Source of the DNA: Microbulbifer hainanensis
GTDB taxonomy: Bacteria; Pseudomonadota; Gammaproteobacteria; Pseudomonadales; Cellvibrionaceae
Reading direction: 5' to 3'
Length of the DNA stretch: 64,000 nt
NCBI RefSeq assembly: GCF_014904735.1
Contig: NZ_JACZCR010000008.1
Location: forward strand, 28,739 to 92,738
The first letter of the stretch is position 1, and the number at the start of each line of letters is the position of its first letter. The translations under genes were made by a program, and so were the position numbers. The notes beneath the pieces are model-generated. The model did no database searches. It was not told the origin of the DNA and was given only the letters and a program-made list of their open reading frames with translations. This document shows positions 16,989 to 24,432 of the stretch, piece by piece.

Positions 16989-17591
16989 CTAGGTTTCGAT
17001 CGCCTTTTTGTACAGCGATTTTTTTGGCTGCGCGAATACCCGCCGCAACATCGGTTCGAAGAAGTCCAGTGGCAGTACTTCACCGTCGGCATCAAACGCC
17101 GGTGCATCGTACTTGGAAACAAACTCTATCGTGCGCTCGTAGCAGGGGTGCCCCCGGTACTGCTCACGCAGGTTACGATCCATCCCCAGATACTGGAAAA
17201 AGTAATAACCCTGGAAGATAGCGTGGTGCTTGATCATCCAGTGGTTTTCCTCACTGACAAACGGCTCCAGTAGTACCGCGGCGACATCCGCATGGTTGTA
17301 GCTGCCGAGGGTATCGCCGATATCGTGCAGCAACGCGCAGATCACATATTCCTCATCGCGACCGTCGCGGTGGGCCAGTGTCGCCGTCTGCAGACAGTGG
17401 GTCAGGCGATCAACCGGGAAACCGCCGCAATCGCCCTCGAGCAGTTTGAAGTGCGCGATGATGCGGTCCGGCAATTTCTGCGCAAAGCTACCGAAGGCGT
17501 CGGCGATGATTTTCCAGTCTTCCGCGGTGCCGTTTTCCATATGGGAAAACTGTGCCTGCTTTTCGGCGGTGTCGAGAGTGTCTTGCATCAT
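16989..17591 (-). CDS. HD-domain protein, possibly a PhnZ/MIOX-like diiron oxygenase
   Basis: 200 residues with the HD motif at 89-90 (ALLHDIGD). Possible metal ligands are His65 or His74, His89-Asp90, His100, His122/123 and Asp162. This H..HD..H..H..D spacing suits both HD phosphohydrolases and the mixed-valent diiron oxygenases (myo-inositol oxygenase, PhnZ, TmpB). The HHAIFQGYYF segment and the following aromatic region look more like the oxygenase group, but this is a judgement from memory. It lies 7 bases after the class II aldolase gene and is surely cotranscribed with it. The pair may cleave a hydroxylated substrate. Confidence 0.7.
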   Translation of the reverse strand: MMQDTLDTAEKQAQFSHMENGTAEDWKIIADAFGSFAQKLPDRIIAHFKLLEGDCGGFPVDRLTHCLQTATLAHRDGRDEEYVICALLHDIGDTLGSYNHADVAAVLLEPFVSEENHWMIKHHAIFQGYYFFQYLGMDRNLREQYRGHPCYERTIEFVSKYDAPAFDADGEVLPLDFFEPMLRRVFAQPKKSLYKKAIET

Positions 17592-17598
17592 CCTGCCC

Positions 17599-18372
17599 TC
17601 AATCTCGGTAGCTGGGGTCGATACGGTCGAGCTTGCGCAGCAGGCCGGGCCAGGCGAGCAAACCGCCCTGGCTGCTGGTGACCTTGTTGCCCTCGCTCTG
17701 AATCTTGTCGATGATCGGCTGCGGTACCGGCGTCAGTGGCCGGTCACCGGCCAGCGCGGCCACCTGAATCTCACAGGCGCGCTGCATAATAAACATGAAC
17801 AGGAATGCATCGGCGACGGTCGGCGCGCAGGTCAACAGGCCGTGGTTGCGCAGGATCATGAAATTGGCCGAGCCGAGATCCGCGACCAGTCGGGCCTTCT
17901 CGTCATCGCGCACGGCGATGCCCTCGTAATCGTGATAGGCGAGGCTCGACAGCGGGAACAGCGATTGCTGGGACAGAGGCAGCAGCCCCTCGCTGTGCGC
18001 CGCCACCGCGACACCGGCAACGGTATGCGTATGCATCACGCACTGAGCATCGTCGCGCGCCTCGTGAATAGCACTGTGGATGGTGAAGCCGGCGGGGTTC
18101 ACCGGGAAGGGGCTATCGTCGACCTTTTCACCATGTACGTCGATCTTGACCAGGCTCGACGCAGTGATTTCGTCAAACAGGGCCCCGAAAGGGTTGATCA
18201 GGAAATGGTGCGCCGGCCCGGGAATTCGTACAGACAGGTGGGTAAAGATCATATCGTCCCAGCCGTAGTGGGCGATCAGGCGGTAGGCCGCAGCCAGGTC
18301 GACCCGCAGCTGCCACTCGGCATCGCTGACTTTGCCCTTCAGGGAAGGCGCGGCATTCGGTTGTGTCTGCAT
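17599..18372 (-). CDS. Class II aldolase/adducin-family protein
   Basis: 257 residues of the class II aldolase fold: IFTHLSVRIPG (42-52), INPFGALFDEITASSLVKID, and the zinc ligands MHTHT (His114, His116) and RNHGLLT (His177). Family members split or epimerise phosphorylated sugars (fuculose, ribulose-5-phosphate), while others act on unphosphorylated substrates. The adducin-like branch, to which this longer N-terminus is closer, has many members with no known reaction. It is first in an operon with the HD-domain gene, and divergent from a Crp/Fnr-type regulator 86 bases away. Expression is probably controlled by that regulator. Confidence 0.88.
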   Translation of the reverse strand: MQTQPNAAPSLKGKVSDAEWQLRVDLAAAYRLIAHYGWDDMIFTHLSVRIPGPAHHFLINPFGALFDEITASSLVKIDVHGEKVDDSPFPVNPAGFTIHSAIHEARDDAQCVMHTHTVAGVAVAAHSEGLLPLSQQSLFPLSSLAYHDYEGIAVRDDEKARLVADLGSANFMILRNHGLLTCAPTVADAFLFMFIMQRACEIQVAALAGDRPLTPVPQPIIDKIQSEGNKVTSSQGGLLAWPGLLRKLDRIDPSYRD

Positions 18373-18458
18373 TGTGGTTCTCTCTTATCGTTATCGCGTG
18401 CCATTGATTCTAGAAGTCTCGATCGCGGAGAATCTGTCAACTCGTTTACACTTGGCGG

Positions 18459-19151
18459 ATGACCGAACTACTACCGATTCTCGACACCTGCCCACTACTG
18501 GCTGGGCTACCTGACCAGGCCAAGCGGGATTTGGCCCGCCAGGCCCGCATTCGGCGCTACAGTGCCGGCGAGGTCATTTACATGGCCGGCTCCATGCAGA
18601 GCCAATTGTCGATCGTGGCCGATGGACGCGTGCGCATATGCTCCAGCAATTCCCAGGGCCGCGAGGCCATACTGGCGATCCTGGACATCGGCGCCTGGAT
18701 TGGGGACACCGTTTTCTCACCCGGCATGCCGCGGGTCTTCGGAGCGACCTCCCACGACGACTGCCAGGTGGTCGATATTCCCGGTGACGTGCTGCGCAAA
18801 CTGATGGCCGAACACCCCGAGTCCTATCCGGTTGCCCTGGACCTGGTGAGCCGCAGGCTGTGGGCGGCCATGTCAATTATTCAGGATGATGTGCTGCGTG
18901 GCACCGAAGCGCGGCTCGCGCGGCGCCTGCTATTCCTCGCGCAGATGCACAATTCGCCCGAAGACAGCGGCAGCGCCGCCAGCTTCCGCCTGACGAAGGA
19001 ATTACTCGCAAACATGATGGGCATGACCCGGCAGGGCGTACACCGGGTACTCAAGCATATCGAGGCGCAGGGCCTGATCGAGTTCGCCTACGGCCGCGTC
19101 ACCATTCCGGACACCGGGCGCCTGCAGGCCTATGTGGAAAAGCTGGATTGA
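18459..19151 (+). CDS. Crp/Fnr-family transcription regulator
   Basis: 230 residues. The N-terminal cyclic-nucleotide-like sensor barrel spans about 15-130 (YSAGEVIYMAG, GREAILAILDIGAWIGD). A long dimer helix and a C-terminal Crp-type winged helix follow (ELLANMMGMTRQGVHRVLKHIEAQGLI, about 180-210). The glycine and arginine pattern of a true cAMP pocket is not evident and no Fnr-type cysteine cluster is present, so the effector is unknown. It is divergent from the aldolase/HD operon, the most likely target. Confidence 0.9.
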   Translation: MTELLPILDTCPLLAGLPDQAKRDLARQARIRRYSAGEVIYMAGSMQSQLSIVADGRVRICSSNSQGREAILAILDIGAWIGDTVFSPGMPRVFGATSHDDCQVVDIPGDVLRKLMAEHPESYPVALDLVSRRLWAAMSIIQDDVLRGTEARLARRLLFLAQMHNSPEDSGSAASFRLTKELLANMMGMTRQGVHRVLKHIEAQGLIEFAYGRVTIPDTGRLQAYVEKLD

Positions 19152-19192
19152 GCCGCCGCCAGCTCTGCTCGCGGCGACTCCACTGGGAGAAC

Positions 19193-20104
19193 CTAGCTGG
19201 CTTCGGAGAGCTTGGACGAGACCGGAACCCCGTCATCTTTACCCGCCGGGATCACACGCCGGCCGTAGGCGGCCAGCAGGAAACCGATCGGGAACATCAG
19301 TACACCGTAGATGGCGGACGGGACCGACATTTCACTGGAATGCAGCAGTGTCAGTGTCACCATCAGCCCGAGCGTGCCGTTCTTGATGCCCAGCTCCGTA
19401 GCCACCGCCAGAGCCTCCCGGCGGGACAGCCCGATGACACGACTGGAGAACAGGCCGAGAGTCACACCGGCCAGATTGAGCAGAATCGCCGAGGGACCCG
19501 CCTGCGCCATCAGTTCCATAAACCGGTCGCGGATGCCGTAAACCAGGGCAATCACCAGTATTGCCAGCACCAGACCGCCGAAGATACTTACAACACCTTC
19601 AGCGCGATTGGCCAGCCGCGGCAGCCAGGCGCGCACCGCCATGCCGATCACAACCGGCAGCAGTACGATCAACGACAACATCGCCACGGTTTTGCCAAAC
19701 GGCAACGCGATTTCCTGCTGCGTGCCCACAAAGGCCCTCAGGGCATAATTGGTAAAAATCGGCAGGGACATGATTGTGATCATGCTTGCGGACACCGTCA
19801 GCACGATTGATAGCGCCACATTACCGCGCGCGAGCAGAGTAAACAGGTTGGAGGTGGTGCCGCCGGGACAGGCCGCGATGATCACCAGACCGACGGCGAT
19901 GGACGGCGGCAGGCTGAGTGCCCAGCAGAGTCCGAACGCGATCAGTGGCATGACCAGGATCTGAGTGACAGTGCCGAAAATCAAACCCGCGGGTTTCACT
20001 GTCACTTGATGAAAATCCCTCGCAGTCAGCGTCATGCCGATACCGATCATGATAATAAACAGCGAGATCGGCAGACCGATCGAGACCAGTGGTCCGGATT
20101 CCAT
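19193..20104 (-). CDS. Bile acid:sodium symporter (BASS) family transporter
   Basis: 303 residues with nine or ten membrane segments. Family motifs include GIGMTLTARDFHQV (about 21-34), IIAACPGGTTSNLFTLLARGNVALS and the GTLGL region (ELGIKNGTLGLMVTLTLL). BASS proteins move organic anions (bile acids, pyruvate, pantoate and others) with sodium. The gene is convergent with the Crp/Fnr gene and sits beside the aldolase/HD operon, so it may import the substrate of that pathway. This is inferred from position only. Confidence 0.9.
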   Translation of the reverse strand: MESGPLVSIGLPISLFIIMIGIGMTLTARDFHQVTVKPAGLIFGTVTQILVMPLIAFGLCWALSLPPSIAVGLVIIAACPGGTTSNLFTLLARGNVALSIVLTVSASMITIMSLPIFTNYALRAFVGTQQEIALPFGKTVAMLSLIVLLPVVIGMAVRAWLPRLANRAEGVVSIFGGLVLAILVIALVYGIRDRFMELMAQAGPSAILLNLAGVTLGLFSSRVIGLSRREALAVATELGIKNGTLGLMVTLTLLHSSEMSVPSAIYGVLMFPIGFLLAAYGRRVIPAGKDDGVPVSSKLSEAS

Positions 20105-20243
20105 AGATACCTCCTATTGTTATTATTTCGTATCCTGCGCGGAACATTAGCACAGTAATTTCGGATTCACCGCCCTTTTTATTTGCTCGCGGCAGTCGTG
20201 TTTCCGGTACCATTCGGACTATGAATTTGCGGCGAATTCAGGG

Positions 20244-21158
20244 ATGGCAATACAGAACATAAAGATAGAGCCGGACCACTGGGCCAATATGCTCTGGTCA
20301 TTGGCTGCGGTCGATATTGTCCGCGACTGGGAACTGCCATGGCTGCCGGCGGCGCGGCGTGTCGAACTGAGTCAATATTTCTCCCGCGGGGATATTGCCG
20401 CGCGGCTGACGCCGCAGCTGCACGACCAGCTGCGTGCAGCAGACCAACGGGGATCGGCCAGCCGGCTCGGTGTCTATTTCGAAAACCTGTGGGCCTTTGC
20501 GCTTGCCCATCATCCCGACTACCAACTTCTCTATCGCAACCTGCCACTGCGCGCCGACGGCAGAACACTCGGAGAGCTCGATTTTGTCGTGCGACACCTG
20601 CCGAGCGACACTACCGAGCACTGGGAAATTGCGGTCAAATTCTATTTGCAGGTGGACGCCAAATATTGGGTCGGGCCGGGGCTGCGCGACCGGCTGGATA
20701 TCAAGCTCGCCAGAATGCGCGACCACCAGCTTCCGGTCATCCGCACCCCGGCCACCAGCGCGCTTCTGCAACAACAGGGTATCCATATCGACCGCCAGTG
20801 GACGCTGATGCCCGGTCGGCTGTTCCGTCCGCTGACAGCGCCCTCACCAACCCTGGGCGATGACATCAACGCAGACTGCGCAGGCTATTGGTGGGCCACT
20901 GCGGATCAGTTCTTACATCACTTCGCACCACGCAATCTCCGCTGGGCTGTGATGTCCAAACGCACCTGGCTGGCACCCCGGCACGGTTCCCTGCCAGACA
21001 GCCAGCCCTGCGCCGGGATCGCCGCGCAACTGCGTGCGGAAAACCGGCGCGGCCCCTTCTGTGTGGCGGGAGTGGACGGCGGCCGGGAACAGAGCCGGGG
21101 CTTTATCGTCGCTGACGACTGGTACTCCGCCGCACAGGCCGCTATTTCCTCCACCTGA
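20244..21158 (+). CDS. DUF1853 family protein
   Basis: 304 residues without membrane segments. The sequence fits DUF1853: an N-terminal LWSLAAVDIV segment, RLGVYFENLWAFALAHHPDYQLLYRNLPLR, TLGELDFVVR (about 110-120) and EHWEIAVKFYLQ. ELDF...EIAVKFY resembles a PD-(D/E)XK nuclease core (Asp, then Glu-x-Lys), but no nuclease activity is known to me for this family. It is divergent from the BASS gene with no operon partner. Confidence 0.8.
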   Translation: MAIQNIKIEPDHWANMLWSLAAVDIVRDWELPWLPAARRVELSQYFSRGDIAARLTPQLHDQLRAADQRGSASRLGVYFENLWAFALAHHPDYQLLYRNLPLRADGRTLGELDFVVRHLPSDTTEHWEIAVKFYLQVDAKYWVGPGLRDRLDIKLARMRDHQLPVIRTPATSALLQQQGIHIDRQWTLMPGRLFRPLTAPSPTLGDDINADCAGYWWATADQFLHHFAPRNLRWAVMSKRTWLAPRHGSLPDSQPCAGIAAQLRAENRRGPFCVAGVDGGREQSRGFIVADDWYSAAQAAISST

Positions 21159-21260
21159 CAGGCTCCGGAAAAAGCTGGCCGCACTTCCCTTCACTTGTCC
21201 CAAGCCCTGTTCCCGGGGCCGCTATCAGCACCCCAGGGCCCCTGTTTACCCGATTCCCGA

Positions 21261-21306
21261 TTGACACTGCCAGAATTAGGTTTACAATTTTCAGAAATTT
21301 CTGAAA
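21261..21306 (+). promoter_or_regulatory. Promoter and palindromic operator of the GbsR-like regulator
   Basis: TTGACA (21261-21266) and TACAAT (21283-21288) are spaced by 16 bases, a good sigma-70 promoter. The 18-bp perfect palindrome TTTCAG-AAATTT-CTGAAA (21289-21306) begins right after the -10 box, where a bound regulator would block transcription start. Autoregulation is inferred. Confidence 0.7.
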
Positions 21307-21318
21307 GCTCAATAAGTA

Positions 21319-21876
21319 ATGAAACTTTCCAGTCAGACACAGGCATTCGTGCTGCACTTCGGCGAAATGGGCAGTCGCTGGGGGTTCAACCGCACTGTGG
21401 GACAGATGTTCGCGCTGATGACGGTCCACTCGGAGCCGCTCAATGCCGACCAGCTGGCGCAGGCCCTGAAGATCAGCCGCGGCAACGTGAGCATGGGCCT
21501 TAAGGAACTGCAGGCCTGGCGCCTGGTGGAGTTGCATCACCAGCCCGGCGATCGCAAGGATTACTTCACCGCTGCCGGCACCATCTGGGACCTGGCGCGC
21601 ACCGTGTTCGAAGAACGCCGCAAGCGCGAACTGGATCCCACCCTGACGCTGCTGCGCCAGCTGTTGCTGAACGATCCGCAGGACGAAGAAGAGGCCCGGG
21701 CCCAGGAGCGCATGCAGGAGGTCTACAGCCTGCTGGAAATGCTGGATCAGTTTGCCAATACCCTGAGCAAACTGGACGAGAAAGACCTGCTCAAACTGAT
21801 GAAACTGGGTTCCGGGCTCAGCAAACTGCTGGAACTTAAGGGCAAGGTCACAGGAGGTGGATCCAAATCGAAATAG
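21319..21876 (+). CDS. GbsR/MarR-type transcription regulator
   Basis: 185 residues with a winged helix at about 25-85 (LNADQLAQALKISRGNVSMGLKELQAWRLVE), the beta wing (HQPGDRKDYFTAA) and a helical C-terminal dimer region. The sequence is of the GbsR branch of MarR proteins, which respond to osmolytes or other small molecules. It lies 85 bases upstream of the cytochrome oxidase genes in the same direction and may be cotranscribed with them. A palindrome over its own promoter suggests autorepression. Confidence 0.9.
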   Translation: MKLSSQTQAFVLHFGEMGSRWGFNRTVGQMFALMTVHSEPLNADQLAQALKISRGNVSMGLKELQAWRLVELHHQPGDRKDYFTAAGTIWDLARTVFEERRKRELDPTLTLLRQLLLNDPQDEEEARAQERMQEVYSLLEMLDQFANTLSKLDEKDLLKLMKLGSGLSKLLELKGKVTGGGSKSK

Positions 21877-21961
21877 GCCGGCGACCGTCCCGTGCCGCCC
21901 CGCACGCGGCACTTACACGGCACAAGGACAGAATTACCGTTTAATCACAGAGGTTTCCCCC

Positions 21962-23347
21962 ATGCTAGACACTCTGGTCCTGTCGAGGATGCAGTTTGCA
22001 GCCAACATCAGCTTTCATATCCTCTTTCCCTCCATCACCATCGCCCTGTGCTGGATTGTGTTTTTTTTCAAGCTACGCTACGACCAGACCGATAACCCGG
22101 TATGGATGCGCGCCTACCGTTTCTGGGTCAAGGTTTTCGCGCTGACTTTCGCGCTCGGCGTGGTGAGCGGCATCACCATGTCGTTCCAGTTCGGCACCAA
22201 CTGGCCGGGCTATATGGAAAAGGTCGGCAACGTGGCCGGGCCCTTGCTGGGCTACGAGGTACTGACCGCGTTTTTCCTCGAGGCGACATTCCTCGGCATC
22301 ATGCTTTTCGGTATCAATCGTGTATCCAGCAAAATTCACACGCTCTCGGCACTGATCGTCGCCATCGGTACGACCATTTCGGCCTTCTGGATCCTGGCGC
22401 TGAATTCCTGGATGCAGACGCCGGCAGGCTACGAGGTTATCGACGGTGTCGTGCACCCCACCGACTGGCTGGCGGTCATCTTCAACCCCTCCTTTCCCTA
22501 CCGCTTCAGCCACATGCTGCTAGCCTCCGGGCTGACCGCCGCTTTCTTCGTCGCCGGCCTGTCTGCCTACCGCATCCTCAAGGGAGATACCAAGCAGGCG
22601 CCGCGCCTGGCACTGAAAACCGGGCTGGTGCTGGCCGCTGTGCTGGCGCCGCTGCAGGCCTTCGTCGGCGACCTGCACGGCCTCAACACGCTTGAACACC
22701 AGCCGCAGAAAATCGCTGCGATGGAAGGCGTTTGGCACACCGAAAAAGGCGCGCCGCTGCTGCTGTTTGCGATTCCCGACGAAGAACAGAAAACCAATCA
22801 CCTGCCAATCGGGCTGCCGCGTATGGCCAGCCTGATCCTGACCCACGACATGGATGGCGAAATCCGCGGGCTAAACGAATTCGAAGGCAACCACCCGCCG
22901 GTGAAACCGATGTTCTTCGGTTTCCGCATCATGGTCGGTGTGGGCACGCTGATGCTGCTGGTGTCATGGGCCGGCTGCTACCTGCTGCGCCGGCGCGGCG
23001 AACTGCCGCGCTGGATGCTGAAGGTGGTCGTGGGCATGACGTTGTCGGGCTGGGTCGCGCTACTGGCGGGCTGGTACGTCACCGAAATGGGACGCCAGCC
23101 GTGGCTGGTCACCGGCGTGCTGAAAACCGCCGACGCGGTGACCCCGGTACTGCCGGCCAATGTGGGCTTTTCCCTGGCCATGTACCTGGTGGTGTACGCC
23201 ATCCTGATGTGGGCCTATCTCCACACTCTCAAAGTCATGGCACTGAAGTCCGTGAAGGTGGAAGAATTCGAAACTGCGGAACCCGCCGCCGACGGCAGTC
23301 TGGCCAACCCGACCTCCGCTAAACGCCCGCAAGGAGAATACGCATGA
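21962..23347 (+). CDS. cydA: Cytochrome bd-type (CIO) quinol oxidase subunit I
   Basis: 461 residues and about nine membrane helices. His19 in QFAANISFHILFPS is the haem b595 ligand position, FPYRFSHM holds the b558 histidine, and GWYVTEMGRQPW is the signature near the methionine ligand. The Q-loop is short, as in the cyanide-insensitive oxidases (CioA). The enzyme oxidises quinol and reduces oxygen to water with high affinity and without pumping protons. The upstream open frame begins at 21857, but the ATG at 21962 has GAGG upstream and starts the family sequence. It overlaps the subunit II gene by four bases. Confidence 0.94.
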   Translation: MLDTLVLSRMQFAANISFHILFPSITIALCWIVFFFKLRYDQTDNPVWMRAYRFWVKVFALTFALGVVSGITMSFQFGTNWPGYMEKVGNVAGPLLGYEVLTAFFLEATFLGIMLFGINRVSSKIHTLSALIVAIGTTISAFWILALNSWMQTPAGYEVIDGVVHPTDWLAVIFNPSFPYRFSHMLLASGLTAAFFVAGLSAYRILKGDTKQAPRLALKTGLVLAAVLAPLQAFVGDLHGLNTLEHQPQKIAAMEGVWHTEKGAPLLLFAIPDEEQKTNHLPIGLPRMASLILTHDMDGEIRGLNEFEGNHPPVKPMFFGFRIMVGVGTLMLLVSWAGCYLLRRRGELPRWMLKVVVGMTLSGWVALLAGWYVTEMGRQPWLVTGVLKTADAVTPVLPANVGFSLAMYLVVYAILMWAYLHTLKVMALKSVKVEEFETAEPAADGSLANPTSAKRPQGEYA

Positions 23348-24360
23348 GCATTGCAGCAAACTCGGCAGACTGGCTGCCGGTAGTGTTTATTGGCCTGATG
23401 GGGCTGGCGGTTCTCGCCTATGCGGTGCTCGACGGCTACGACTTGGGTGTCGGCATATTGCTGCCGCTGGGCGCCGATGACGAGGCCCAGCGGGATACCA
23501 TGATCGCATCCATCGGCCCCTTCTGGGATGCCAATGAAACCTGGCTGGTGCTGGCGATCGGTCTGCTGCTGATCGCCTTTCCGGCCGCGCACAGCATGGT
23601 GCTGATGCATCTGTATATTCCCACCGCAATCATGCTGATCGGTCTGATCATGCGCGGGGTCGCCTTCGACTTTCGCGCCAAGGCGGCGGTGGATCACAAG
23701 CTGGCCTGGGATCGCGCCTTCAAAGTGGGCTCCCTGCTCACCAGCCTGACCCAGGGTTATATGCTCGGCCAGTATGTGATGGGGTTTCAGTCCGGCTGGA
23801 TGGCACAACTGTTTTCCGCCCTCAGTGCCATCGGCGTCAGCGCGGCCTACAGCTATATTGGCGGCGCCTGGCTAATCATGAAAACCGAGGGGGCACTGCA
23901 GAGCCGCGCAATCCACTGGACACACCGCGCCGGCCGCGCGGCCCTTGTCGGCGTGGTGGCGGTGTCAATGGTCAACCCGCTGGTCAACCCGGGCGTGTTC
24001 GATCGCTGGTTTACCTTTCCGCTGGTGATGTTTGTGTTGCTGGTACCGATGCTGTGCTTCTTCGCCTTCGCTGCCAACGAAATACTGCTGCGTCGACTGC
24101 CCAAACTGCACGACCGCCACTGCTGGATGCCGTTCGTCAACGTGCTGCTGATTTTTGTCCTGTGTTTTACCGGACTGGCCTTCAGCTTCTACCCGGAAAT
24201 CGTGCCGGGCAAACTGACTATCTGGCAGGCCGCCAGCGCACCGGAGTCACTGAGTTTTATTTTTGTCGGTGCCGTGATCGTGGTGCCATTGATCCTGGCG
24301 TACACGGTGTTTTCCTACTGGGTGTTCCACGGCAAGGCAACGCAACTGCAATACCATTGA
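23344..24360 (+). CDS. cydB: Cytochrome bd-type (CIO) quinol oxidase subunit II
   Basis: 338 residues of the CydB/CioB family. The hydrophobic helices include VLDGYDLGVGILLPLGADD (about 28-46), FWDANETWLVL, and RGVAFDFRAKA. Subunit II is needed for haem assembly and stability. The start overlaps the end of subunit I (ATGA), so translation is coupled. A strong terminator follows 25 bases later with no room for a cydX-like small subunit. Confidence 0.94.
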   Translation: MSIAANSADWLPVVFIGLMGLAVLAYAVLDGYDLGVGILLPLGADDEAQRDTMIASIGPFWDANETWLVLAIGLLLIAFPAAHSMVLMHLYIPTAIMLIGLIMRGVAFDFRAKAAVDHKLAWDRAFKVGSLLTSLTQGYMLGQYVMGFQSGWMAQLFSALSAIGVSAAYSYIGGAWLIMKTEGALQSRAIHWTHRAGRAALVGVVAVSMVNPLVNPGVFDRWFTFPLVMFVLLVPMLCFFAFAANEILLRRLPKLHDRHCWMPFVNVLLIFVLCFTGLAFSFYPEIVPGKLTIWQAASAPESLSFIFVGAVIVVPLILAYTVFSYWVFHGKATQLQYH

Positions 24361-24385
24361 GTTTTTGCCGGAAACGAACGCAAAA

Positions 24386-24413
24386 AAAAACGGGGCCCAC
24401 AGGCCCCGTTTTT
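24386..24413. terminator. Bidirectional terminator after the bd oxidase
   Basis: CGGGGCC (24391-24397) pairs with GGCCCCG (24402-24408) around CACA, flanked by A and T runs that extend the stem and give a U tract in both directions. It separates the oxidase genes from the convergent MauG-like gene. Confidence 0.92.
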
Positions 24414-24432
24414 GCTTCAGCGCTCGCGCGCG

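Noticed and set aside
18373..18458. FNR/CRP binding box between the aldolase and Crp/Fnr genes
   Set aside because: TTGAT-like half sites occur but no proper TTGAT-N4-ATCAA or TGTGA-N6-TCACA dyad is present.
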